Under the pieces are notes generated by a model. The model did not search any database and was not told the origin of the DNA. It saw nothing but the letters and a program-made list of their open reading frames with translations. Position numbers and translations under genes: made by a program. DNA of 64,000 nucleotides from an uncultured Prevotellaceae bacterium (lineage in GTDB: Bacteria > Bacteroidota > Bacteroidia > Bacteroidales > Bacteroidaceae), in NCBI GenBank assembly GCA_946405695.1, contig CAMJIA010000002.1, positions 1-64,000 on the forward strand, given 5' to 3'. Shown here in pieces: positions 53,027 to 61,699 of this stretch (the first letter of the stretch is position 1; the number at the start of each line of letters is the position of its first letter).

Positions 53027-54763
53027 ATGAGTTTTAGACATTTTGTGCTGGCTGCAGCCCTTACCGTAACTGGTACTGCTGTAGGACAGGATGGTCCCAC
53101 GATGGGATGGAGTTCGTGGAACACCTTCGGCGTAAACATCAGCGAGAGTATTATTAAAGGACAGGCTGATGCGATGGTCAGCAAAGGGCTGAAAGATGCG
53201 GGCTATGACCATATCAACATTGACGATGGATACTTTGGCGGACGCGACACGGAAGACGGTCATCTGCTGATTCATACCACCCGCTTCCCCAACGGACTGA
53301 AACCTGTGGCCGACTATATCCATGAGAAGGGTCTGAAGGCGGGCATCTATAGCGATGCAGGTCGCAACACTTGCGGCTCTATGTTCAATGGCGATGTCAC
53401 GGGTAAAGGCGTGGGCCTCTATGAGCATGACCAGCAGGATGCTGACTTCTTTTTCAAAGACTGTGGCTTCGACTTCATCAAGGTGGACTTCTGCGGTGGT
53501 TCCTATTACCATAACGAGGACCACTTGGTGCTCGACGAGCAGGCACGTTATACGGCCATTGCCGAGGCCATCAAGAACACGGGTCGTACCGATGTACGCA
53601 TGAATGCTTGCCGCTGGGCCTATCCTGGCACGTGGGTTGACAATGCTGCCTTCTCGTGGCGCACCACAGGCGACATCAACTGCAGTTGGGAGTCGGTGAA
53701 GGGAATCATTGCCGAGAACCTTTATCTCTCTGCCTATTGCAGCAAGGGTCACTACAACGATATGGACATGCTGGAGGTGGGACGCTCGCTGACGTACGAG
53801 GAAGACAAGACCCACTTTGGCATGTGGTGTATCATGAACTCGCCGCTGCTCATTGGTTGTGACCTGAGGAATATCAAGGACGAGACGCTTCTCCTCTTAA
53901 AGAAAAAGGAACTCATTGCCATTAACCAAGACCCGCTGTACCAGCAGGCCTATGTGGCTGCCCTTGTCAACGATTGCTATCTGTTGGTCAAGGACTTGGA
54001 AGAGCTGAATGGTACGAAGCGTGCCTTTGCCGTGTATAACCCCAATGATGCACAGAAGACTGTGCAGGTTAGTTTCGCTGACCTGGACCTCGGTGGTCTG
54101 GTGAAGATGCATGACGCATTCTCTCCTCGGAGTAAAAAGGAGGCAACAGGCACCTTCGAAGTGACTGTTCCTGCCCATGGCGTCCGCATCTACGTTGCTG
54201 AGGCTGAGCAGCGTCTGGAGCGCACACACTATGAAGCTGAGACGGGCTATATCAGCACCTATCAGGAAATCAAGAACAACCAGGCTGAGAAGACCGGCAT
54301 CTACGAGACTGCCGACTATTGTTCCTGCGGTTACAAGGCTGGTTGGTTAGGACAGAGTGAGGCCAATGCCCTGGAGTGGCGCAATGTCTATAGCAAGAAC
54401 GGTGGCGAATATAATCTGACCATCGGTTTTATCTGTGGCCAGAGCCGTAACATCACTGTCAGCGTGAATGGCACAAAGGTGAAGACCATCTCTTGCAACA
54501 GTGGCGGTTGGCAGAAGGTAGGCACAAAGACCCTTACCATCCAATTGCAGCCAGGGCAGAACACCATTCGCCTGTCGAACACCACCGATTGGATGCCCGA
54601 CATCGACTACATTGACGTCGTCTCTACAGCCCCTACTGGCATCCGTGAAATTGTCAATAGTAAATCGTCCAATCGTCAAATATTCGACTTGTCTGGTCGC
54701 AAGGTAACAACACCGCGCAAGGGCATCAATATCATCAATGGTCGCAAGGTAACACACAAATAA
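53027..54763 (+). CDS. GH27 alpha-galactosidase or beta-L-arabinopyranosidase with CBM and tail
   Basis: The 578-residue secreted enzyme has GH27 motifs MGWSSWNTFG, NIDDGYFGGRD and GIYSDAGRNTCG, with nucleophile Asp154 in IKVDFCGG and acid/base Asp216 in WRTTGDI. After a short beta domain comes a CBM6/35-like module (about 402-540, HYEAETGYIS, WRNVYSKNGGEYNLTIGFI). The end, FDLSGRKVTTPRKGINIING then RKVTHK, is a divergent form of the tail seen on three other proteins here. It would remove alpha-galactose (or beta-L-arabinopyranose) from xylan side chains. Confidence 0.92.
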   Translation: MSFRHFVLAAALTVTGTAVGQDGPTMGWSSWNTFGVNISESIIKGQADAMVSKGLKDAGYDHINIDDGYFGGRDTEDGHLLIHTTRFPNGLKPVADYIHEKGLKAGIYSDAGRNTCGSMFNGDVTGKGVGLYEHDQQDADFFFKDCGFDFIKVDFCGGSYYHNEDHLVLDEQARYTAIAEAIKNTGRTDVRMNACRWAYPGTWVDNAAFSWRTTGDINCSWESVKGIIAENLYLSAYCSKGHYNDMDMLEVGRSLTYEEDKTHFGMWCIMNSPLLIGCDLRNIKDETLLLLKKKELIAINQDPLYQQAYVAALVNDCYLLVKDLEELNGTKRAFAVYNPNDAQKTVQVSFADLDLGGLVKMHDAFSPRSKKEATGTFEVTVPAHGVRIYVAEAEQRLERTHYEAETGYISTYQEIKNNQAEKTGIYETADYCSCGYKAGWLGQSEANALEWRNVYSKNGGEYNLTIGFICGQSRNITVSVNGTKVKTISCNSGGWQKVGTKTLTIQLQPGQNTIRLSNTTDWMPDIDYIDVVSTAPTGIREIVNSKSSNRQIFDLSGRKVTTPRKGINIINGRKVTHK

Positions 54764-54792
54764 GGACCGCTAATTATACAAATCTAACGAAT

Positions 54793-56397
54793 ATGAAAAA
54801 ACTATTATTAATCATCCTGTTGGCCGTGCTCTTTGCACCTGTCAGTGTAGAAGCAAAAAAGAAAGAAAAGAAGGCCGAGGTGCCCCAATTACAAAACTAT
54901 CCCAGTGCCGAGTTGAGCGAATACCGTCTGCACGGCGGCAATGTGGTTGTACAAGGTCACATTGTTTTTCCAGAAGAAGCGAAAGGCGAGAAGATTCCTC
55001 AGGAAGCCCTCAATCAGTTAAATGGTCGCTTCACAGTCATTATGCGCGACTACATTGTTCGTAAGGAGAAGACCTCGGTCATCGAGTTCAAGAACGACGG
55101 CACGTTCTCCATGAACGTCTATGTGCCTTACCCCATGCAGATGCTCGTCTACCCCTTGGGAACGGTATATGCATGTCCTGGCGATACCATCAACGTCACC
55201 ATTGACCCTACAAAACGTACTAAAGAGGAGGGTATAAAGTTTGATGGCACTGGCCTTGGTGGTGAGGTCACCAGACTGTGGCAGCAGATTGACGATAAAT
55301 ACTGCAAAACCGACTGGGGGAATAACGTATATGAGCGGGGACTCGATTCGCTGGCGATGTGGAAAGATGAGCAGGTTAAGCAATTGGACGAGCTGGTACG
55401 ACAGATGAACAACGGACTGCCCGAGTTGGCAGGTTGCTCACCTTTGGCTTCCGACATCCTGCGCACCCATATCGTTGCACGACGCTTGGAGCTTATCTGC
55501 GACTACTATATGCGGGCAGAGTACCGACAACGGGAGAATAGTACAATAGACCGCGAAGCCTACTGGCAGCAGTACTTCAGCTTCGTGGCACCACGTGCAA
55601 GTTACCTGACAGACAATCCCCTGCTGATGATTAGTGCCGACGAATTCTTCTTCAACAGGATAGAATATCAGCTCTTCCGTCCTATAACGGGGGGCGCCCC
55701 ATTGCAGTATCTTCCCTTCGACTACGACTCCAAATTAGCTGATATGGTAGAAAAAGCGGAACATCCTTATCGTCGTCAGGCAAGGATGAATGCAATGAAG
55801 GCGATAAAAGAGAAGCTACATCTCAGCGCTACCGACTTCAGCGCACAAGTGTGCCAGTTGCGCGACATCTTCAGTACGTTGGAATGGCATAAAGACCAGT
55901 ATGATCAGGTAGCAGACGATGTGGCTGCGGCGATGACCGTCGTCTCTCACCCCGAATTGATTCGTCAAGGCATACTGACCTTCCGCGAATATGTGAAAGA
56001 TAACGAAGTAAAGGTGGTCGGAGATAAGCTCTTGACCAAGGGCGACAGCATCTTCCAGCGCATCATCGAACCCTACAAGGGCAACGTGCTCTATATCGAT
56101 TTCTGGCAAATGTCGTGTGGTCCCTGCCGTGCTGGTATGCTCAAGATGCGTGATGAAGTAGAGGCTAACAAGGACAAAGCCGTGAAGTATCTCTACGTTA
56201 CTGACGATACACCCGAGCATTGCAAATCATTCTTGGAGCCTAACAATATTCAAGGCGAGCATATCCACATCACCCGTGCCGAATGGGGCTATCTGCAAGA
56301 GAAGTTCCAGTTCAGTGCCATTCCCTTCGTAGTAATCCTCGACAAGAACGGCAAGCTGCGCAAAGATGTAACGGTGAAGCAACTGTTGAACGAGTAA
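54793..56397 (+). CDS. secreted TlpA-like thioredoxin-fold protein (SCGPC)
   Basis: The 534-residue product has a signal peptide (VSVEA) followed by a Lys-rich stretch. About 380 residues of unassigned sequence follow (an N-terminal DUF4369-like beta domain and helices), then a TlpA/ResA-like thioredoxin domain (about 425-534). Its active site is SCGPC (Cys442, Cys445), with Ser in place of the usual Trp, and the cis-Pro lies in AIPFVVI. A disulfide reductase or isomerase role in the periplasm is likely. It sits with a second such gene behind the xylan enzymes. Confidence 0.85.
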   Translation: MKKLLLIILLAVLFAPVSVEAKKKEKKAEVPQLQNYPSAELSEYRLHGGNVVVQGHIVFPEEAKGEKIPQEALNQLNGRFTVIMRDYIVRKEKTSVIEFKNDGTFSMNVYVPYPMQMLVYPLGTVYACPGDTINVTIDPTKRTKEEGIKFDGTGLGGEVTRLWQQIDDKYCKTDWGNNVYERGLDSLAMWKDEQVKQLDELVRQMNNGLPELAGCSPLASDILRTHIVARRLELICDYYMRAEYRQRENSTIDREAYWQQYFSFVAPRASYLTDNPLLMISADEFFFNRIEYQLFRPITGGAPLQYLPFDYDSKLADMVEKAEHPYRRQARMNAMKAIKEKLHLSATDFSAQVCQLRDIFSTLEWHKDQYDQVADDVAAAMTVVSHPELIRQGILTFREYVKDNEVKVVGDKLLTKGDSIFQRIIEPYKGNVLYIDFWQMSCGPCRAGMLKMRDEVEANKDKAVKYLYVTDDTPEHCKSFLEPNNIQGEHIHITRAEWGYLQEKFQFSAIPFVVILDKNGKLRKDVTVKQLLNE

Positions 56398-56411
56398 AAT
56401 AATACACAAAT

Positions 56412-58796
56412 ATGAAAAAAATATTAACAACCATATTGCTGGCCCTCGTTGTGTTGACGGGACAGGCGAAAGAGAAAGCTGTCGTATGGGAGCAGCCCAC
56501 CATTGAGTATGGAAACAGTAACGGTGACGGATTCTTCAATCTCGCCCTCGACGTGACGAAGGTGGAACTGAAGGACAACGAGACCGTGGTGTATATTACT
56601 GCACTGCAGCGCTCGGACTATCCTGACTTTAGCTTTCAGTTTGCTGGCGACACCTATCTGAAAGTAGGGGAGCAGCGCTACACCATCACTTCCGCTGATG
56701 GTATAGAACTCAACAAGTTTGTACAGACAAACAAGGACTACATGCGCGAGATGGCGTTCCACTTCCCGCCGTTGCCTAAGGACACTAAGGTATTCGACTT
56801 CATCGAGGGCGATGGCCAGGGTGCTTTCCAGATTAAGGGTATCAAACCTGTGGAGGAACGCTGGAAGCAACTTTTTCCTTCCTACTGGCGCAACAGCCAG
56901 GGTGACTGGAAGATCGCCTTCTTTGACGACTGTGCCATCTACGACTGTAAGTTCTGGAACTACAAGCAGCGTGACGTAAACCAGAAGACGGGTGAGGCCA
57001 CTATCGTCATGAGCGATGGCAGCGATGAACTGAAGGTCGTTATCGGTAAGGATAAGAAAGGCCAGCGTCAGATACAGATTGGTAACAACAAGGCTGTGTA
57101 TTCGATGATTACTAGTCGCTTTCTGCCCGACTATCCCACGAAAGACACTCGCACAGGCTTCGTGGACTCTGGCTATAAGGAGGACACTATCACCGTTGTG
57201 GGCTGGATCAAGGATATGCCGGAGCACTACAAGCAACTGAAGACTTTCGATTTCGGTTATAATGACCTTTACACCGACGAACAAAAGGCTGTCTATGCTG
57301 ATCTTGATGAACAGGGACGCTTCACTGTGAAGATTCCCGTCTTGAACACTACGGAGTTCTTCATGGACTGGCAACGCTGTTTCATCCGTACCATGTTCGA
57401 GCCTGGCAAGACCTACTTCCTGCTCTACGATTTCAAGGAGGGTCGCCGTTTCTTTATGGGTGACGACTGCCGCCTGCAGAACGAGCTCTTCAAATATCCG
57501 CTCGACTGGAAGACCATCAATATGTATGATGGGCTGGAGACTGCCGGCAAGGGATGGGCAGAACTCTTTGAACCATACATTACCTCGGTCGATAGTCTCC
57601 TCAAGACACATTTCGCCAACATCGACGCACTCTGTGAGCAGCATCCCACGCTTTCCACCCGTTTCAACCTTTACAGAAAGGGTAACACGCTGATGCAGCA
57701 GGCCCGCGCCTTTGGACAGGCCCGCTTCCGCGCTAAGGGTATGCAGTTCTCTGACAATGCCCGCCGCTATGCCTACGACACGTTCTGGACGAAGATAGAG
57801 AAACCCTATACGCTGCATCGTGATCTTGGCGGATTCTTGAACGACTATCTTGACGATGCCGTACGGGCACGCGATGGTGTATCCGCTTTCAGCCTTCGTG
57901 ACCACTACAAGGAGTTTGCTTCCAACGACGAGGAACTGGCAGTGCTCACGCGTTGGAAGAAATGGATTGACGAGGTGACACCCCTCATCGATGCTGAACC
58001 CACCGTGGAGGCGAAGATACGCAAATCCCGTGAACTCGATTCGCTGAATGCCGGTGTGATGCAAGAGGTGAATAAGATTCTCGAAACACCGAGATCCCAG
58101 AAGGTCATCTCTGGTGGCTTGCTCATCAGCAACTTGAAAAATCATTCTGTGGCGCTCGACTCACTTGGTGCTGAACCGTTTATCAAGAACATCTGGCTCG
58201 CCCGACAGACCCTCAGTCTTATTGACCATGAGCGTACCTCATTGGCGCCCAACGTCTTGGACACCATTAAGGCAATGATTAGTAATCCCACCTGCCTTGC
58301 GATGATTGAAAAGCAGAACGACCACTATCTCGCCATAGAGAACCGCGACTTCGACAAACTGGTGCTCAAGTCGTCGGATAATCTCAAGGATATCTCTGAG
58401 GGTGAGGCCTTGCTGAAGAAGATTCTCGAACCATATAAGGGTAAGTTCGTGCTCCTGGATATCTGGGGAACATGGTGCGGACCGTGTAAGGATGCCCTCA
58501 GCCACTCCACCGAGGAGTACGCCCGCTTGAAGGACTGCGATATCCAGTATCTCTATCTGGCCAACCGCAGTCCACAGACGGCGTGGGAGAACGTCATCAA
58601 GGAGTATAATGTCAGTGGCCCTAATGTGGCCCACTACAACCTGCCCGGTGAACAGCAGGATGCTATTGAGCGTCATCTGAACGTCCATAGCTTCCCCACC
58701 TACAAGCTTTTCAATCGCAACGGTGAACTACTTGACATCAAAATTGACCCCTTCCACCTCGAAGAACTGGCACGGTTGTTGCAGCAGATGAAATAA
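56412..58796 (+). CDS. secreted TlpA-like thioredoxin-fold protein (WCGPC)
   Basis: The 794-residue product has a signal peptide (LTGQAKEK), an N-terminal region of about 660 residues with no recognised enzyme motif, and a C-terminal thioredoxin domain: LLDIWGTWCGPCKDAL (Cys689, Cys692) and the cis-Pro in SFPTYKLF. The last 120 residues resemble the end of the preceding protein, but the N-terminal parts differ. It starts 14 nt after that gene and ends 4 nt before the CDF gene, so all three should be co-expressed. Confidence 0.85.
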   Translation: MKKILTTILLALVVLTGQAKEKAVVWEQPTIEYGNSNGDGFFNLALDVTKVELKDNETVVYITALQRSDYPDFSFQFAGDTYLKVGEQRYTITSADGIELNKFVQTNKDYMREMAFHFPPLPKDTKVFDFIEGDGQGAFQIKGIKPVEERWKQLFPSYWRNSQGDWKIAFFDDCAIYDCKFWNYKQRDVNQKTGEATIVMSDGSDELKVVIGKDKKGQRQIQIGNNKAVYSMITSRFLPDYPTKDTRTGFVDSGYKEDTITVVGWIKDMPEHYKQLKTFDFGYNDLYTDEQKAVYADLDEQGRFTVKIPVLNTTEFFMDWQRCFIRTMFEPGKTYFLLYDFKEGRRFFMGDDCRLQNELFKYPLDWKTINMYDGLETAGKGWAELFEPYITSVDSLLKTHFANIDALCEQHPTLSTRFNLYRKGNTLMQQARAFGQARFRAKGMQFSDNARRYAYDTFWTKIEKPYTLHRDLGGFLNDYLDDAVRARDGVSAFSLRDHYKEFASNDEELAVLTRWKKWIDEVTPLIDAEPTVEAKIRKSRELDSLNAGVMQEVNKILETPRSQKVISGGLLISNLKNHSVALDSLGAEPFIKNIWLARQTLSLIDHERTSLAPNVLDTIKAMISNPTCLAMIEKQNDHYLAIENRDFDKLVLKSSDNLKDISEGEALLKKILEPYKGKFVLLDIWGTWCGPCKDALSHSTEEYARLKDCDIQYLYLANRSPQTAWENVIKEYNVSGPNVAHYNLPGEQQDAIERHLNVHSFPTYKLFNRNGELLDIKIDPFHLEELARLLQQMK

Positions 58797-58800
58797 AACG

Positions 58801-59682
58801 ATGGAAAGACAGAAAGAGATATATCAGGTGACGCTGGTGGGCGGTGTGGTCAATGTGGTGCTGCTCATCTTCAAGTTTGTGGCAGGCATCCTTGGCCATA
58901 GTGCTGCGATGGTGGCTGATGCCGTCCACTCGCTCAGCGACTTCATCACCGATATTATCGTCATTGTCTTTGTGCACATCAGCGGCAAGCCGCAGGATAA
59001 GTCGCACGACTATGGTCACGGCAAGTATGAGACGCTGGCGATGACCATCATTGGTGCGGCATTGTTGGTGGTGGCTGTCGGCATCGTCTATGGCGGCATC
59101 ATGAAGATTGTTGCCTGGGCAGGTGGTGAACAGTTGGATGCACCAGGAACATTGGCACTATGGGCTGCCCTGCTGTCCATTGTGCTGAAGGAGACGGTCT
59201 ATCATTATTCGATGGTCAAGGCTCGTCAGCTGCAGTCGCAGGCTGTTGAGGCCAATGCGTGGCATCATCGCAGCGATGCCCTGTCGTCCGTTGGTACGGC
59301 CATCGGCATCGGTGGCGCTATCTTCCTTGGTCAACACTGGACGGTCCTCGACCCTGTGGCCTCTATCATCGTGGGTCTGTTCATCGTCAAGGTGGCTATT
59401 GAACTGCTGCGTCGTGGTATTGGCGACCTGTTGGAGCAGTCTTTGCCTGATGAGGTAGAGGAGGAGATACTCCAACTGGCGGGTTCTGTCGATGGTGTGA
59501 ACATGCCGCATGCCCTTCGCACCCGTCGTATTGGCAACCACTATGCCATCGAACTGCATATCCTGATGGATCCTGATATCACTTTGCGTGAGGCCCACGA
59601 CAAGGCCTCGCAAGTGGAGCAGTTGTTGCGCAGTCATTATGGTCCTGAGACCCATATTGCCGTGCATGTGGAACCGCGATGA
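58801..59682 (+). CDS. cation diffusion facilitator (CDF) metal exporter
   Basis: The 293-residue membrane protein has about six hydrophobic segments. The metal-site motif HSAAMVADAVHSLSDFITD lies in helix 2, and the paired site in the later helix is HHRSDALSSVG. A C-terminal cytoplasmic domain follows (VDGVNMPHALRTRRIGNHYAIELHI). Such proteins export Zn, Fe, Mn or Co with proton exchange. It is the last gene of the operon and unrelated to xylan in any obvious way; four bases separate it from the preceding gene. Confidence 0.92.
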   Translation: MERQKEIYQVTLVGGVVNVVLLIFKFVAGILGHSAAMVADAVHSLSDFITDIIVIVFVHISGKPQDKSHDYGHGKYETLAMTIIGAALLVVAVGIVYGGIMKIVAWAGGEQLDAPGTLALWAALLSIVLKETVYHYSMVKARQLQSQAVEANAWHHRSDALSSVGTAIGIGGAIFLGQHWTVLDPVASIIVGLFIVKVAIELLRRGIGDLLEQSLPDEVEEEILQLAGSVDGVNMPHALRTRRIGNHYAIELHILMDPDITLREAHDKASQVEQLLRSHYGPETHIAVHVEPR

Positions 59683-59706
59683 TAAAATATGATACATGAG
59701 AAAAAG

Positions 59707-59747
59707 TCCATGAGACAAAGCGTATGACCGAGTCTTGTGGATTTTTT
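59707..59747 (+). terminator. terminator of the xylan operon, touching the GH97 promoter
   Basis: A 10-pair stem with wobble pairs (TCCATGAGAC/GTCTTGTGGA) and six T end just before the next -7 box. Confidence 0.7.
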
Positions 59748-59748
59748 G

Positions 59749-59756
59749 TACCTTTG
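59749..59756 (+). promoter_or_regulatory. -7 box of the GH97 gene
   Basis: TACCTTTG, 24 bases before the ATG at 59780. Confidence 0.65.
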
Positions 59757-59779
59757 TGCCCAGAAAAAGAACTAACTCA

Positions 59780-61591
59780 ATGAGACAACTATTCATTCAA
59801 CTATTCCTGCTGGTGGCTGTGGGGGCTATGGCAGCTCCCATGAGTTCACCCAATGGTAAGATAAAAGTGACAGTAGATGGTCACGCTTTGAAAGTGTGTT
59901 ATGAAAAGCAGCAGGTGCTCGACATCGCTGAGGCCGGTGTCGATGCCACCACTGCTGTTTCGCTGACACAGCGTATCAAGACCGACTACCACATGCTGAC
60001 GGGTAAGCGTAGCCACTGTACTAACGAGGCCAACGAATACCAGATTGGCACTACCGTGCTCCGTGTCTATAATGACGGTATCGCTTTTCGTACATCAACC
60101 CTCAGCCCTCAGCCATCTGTCGCCTACCGTATCCCTGAAGGCACCCGTCGATGGATGCAGCAGTGGTGCGACTCCTACGAAGGTTTCTTCCCTTTGTCCA
60201 CTACCTATAAGGTTGCTCCTGTACCATCGTATAGCGGTACCTTTAAGTCTGCCGAGGGTTGGAACAATCGCTGGGGATATCCGGCACTGTTGGAGCCCGT
60301 TAATGGTACTTTTGTGCTGATTTCTGAGGCGAATGTCGAGCATGGACAGAGTGCCTCGTGTCTGTATAATGATGGGGAGCTGTTCAAGGTGGTGGAGGCG
60401 GAGCATGTCGACGGGCAAACCGTCGACCACACGACACCTAACCATACCCCTTGGCGCGTGGCTATTATTGGTAAGTTGGCTGATGTGGTGGAATCGACGC
60501 TCATTACGGATGTCTGCGAACCCTGCAAGATTGCCGATACCAGTTGGATACAGCCAGGTGTGGTGTCGTGGATTTACTGGGCCTACAACCACGGTTCCAA
60601 CGACTATAACATCATCAAGAAATATGTTGATATGGCGGAGACGCTCCGTCTGCCCTACGTGCTCATTGATGCCGAGTGGGACGACATGAATAAATTGGCT
60701 TCTAATGAGGGCAAGACCATCGAGGATGCCGTCAATTATGCAAAGTCCAAGGGTGTCAAGCCCCTCATCTGGTATAACTCATCGGTAGGGTGGGTCGATG
60801 GTGCTCCTACTCCGAAGTACCGCCTGAATAAACCCGAAGACCGTGAGAAAGAGTTCGCCTGGTGTGAGAAGATAGGTGTGGCAGGTGTGAAGATTGACTT
60901 CTTCTCTGGAGACAACCAGCGCAATATGGACTTCCAACTCGACCTGCTGGAGTCGGCAGCCCGTCACCATCTGCTCGTCAATTTCCACGGTGCTACCATT
61001 CCCCGTGGGTGGCAGCGTACCTGGCCGAACCTCATGTCAACAGAAGGTGTCTATGGTGCTGAGTGGTATAACAACGTGGCAACCTTCACCAATAAGGCCG
61101 CCTGTCATAATGCCACACTGCCTTTCACCCGCAATGTCATCGGTCCGATGGACTATACACCCTGCACGTTCAGCGACTCGCAACATCCGCATATCACCAC
61201 CCACGGTCATGAACTTGCCTTGACGGTACTCTTCGAGAGTGCTCTGCAACACTTGGCCGACCGTCCTGAGAGCTATCTCGCTCAGCCGCAGGAGGTACAG
61301 CAGTTCTTTTCCACGCTGCCTGCTGCCTGGGATGAGACCCATCTGGTGGCAGGTTACCCTGGTGAGTATGTCATCATGGCCCGTCGCAGTGGTAACAAAT
61401 GGTATCTGGCAGGTATTAATGGTACCGACAGCATCAAGGAGGTACCCCTTCCCTTCAAAGGCAAGAATGTTACATTGTTTACTGACGAGCCTGGCAAGGA
61501 CCATACGTGGCGCATAGAAAAACAGGCAAAACTACCAAAAAGTTTTGTTTTTCAACCACGCGGGGGCTTTTGTTACATTTGGAAAAATTGA
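59780..61591 (+). CDS. GH97 alpha-galactosidase-like glycosidase
   Basis: The product is 603 residues from MRQLFIQLFLLV (a frame extension 15 codons longer overlaps the promoter). It has a signal peptide, an N-terminal beta-sandwich (MSSPNGKIKVTV) and a (beta/alpha)8 barrel (IYWAYNHGSNDYNIIKKYVD, YVLIDAEWDD). The motif GVKIDFFSGD holds Asp373, which in the retaining GH97 branch is the nucleophile; the inverting alpha-glucosidase branch uses Glu residues elsewhere. Retaining alpha-galactosidase activity is therefore more likely. It would remove galactose caps from xylan decorations. Confidence 0.88.
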   Translation: MRQLFIQLFLLVAVGAMAAPMSSPNGKIKVTVDGHALKVCYEKQQVLDIAEAGVDATTAVSLTQRIKTDYHMLTGKRSHCTNEANEYQIGTTVLRVYNDGIAFRTSTLSPQPSVAYRIPEGTRRWMQQWCDSYEGFFPLSTTYKVAPVPSYSGTFKSAEGWNNRWGYPALLEPVNGTFVLISEANVEHGQSASCLYNDGELFKVVEAEHVDGQTVDHTTPNHTPWRVAIIGKLADVVESTLITDVCEPCKIADTSWIQPGVVSWIYWAYNHGSNDYNIIKKYVDMAETLRLPYVLIDAEWDDMNKLASNEGKTIEDAVNYAKSKGVKPLIWYNSSVGWVDGAPTPKYRLNKPEDREKEFAWCEKIGVAGVKIDFFSGDNQRNMDFQLDLLESAARHHLLVNFHGATIPRGWQRTWPNLMSTEGVYGAEWYNNVATFTNKAACHNATLPFTRNVIGPMDYTPCTFSDSQHPHITTHGHELALTVLFESALQHLADRPESYLAQPQEVQQFFSTLPAAWDETHLVAGYPGEYVIMARRSGNKWYLAGINGTDSIKEVPLPFKGKNVTLFTDEPGKDHTWRIEKQAKLPKSFVFQPRGGFCYIWKN

Positions 61592-61609
61592 TGAAACAAA
61601 TAAGAAAGC

Positions 61610-61636
61610 TACTTTTAATAAAAGTATGTATCTTTG
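61610..61636 (+). promoter_or_regulatory. hairpin and -7 box of the GH43 gene
   Basis: A perfect 7-pair hairpin (TACTTTT-AAT-AAAAGTA, 61610-61626) ends two bases before TATCTTTG at 61629-61636. The GH43 ATG lies 63 bases after the box. Confidence 0.55.
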
Positions 61637-61699
61637 CACTCGAAATACAACGCTACACTCTGCACCTTTAGGTCAGAGGAACCATGCCAACCGTTTTGT

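Noticed and set aside
56424..58145. 573-codon open frame on the minus strand, opposite the 794-aa thioredoxin-fold protein gene
   Set aside because: It lies wholly inside a gene with signal peptide and conserved CGPC domain; the antisense translation has no recognisable domain and no promoter box was found for it.
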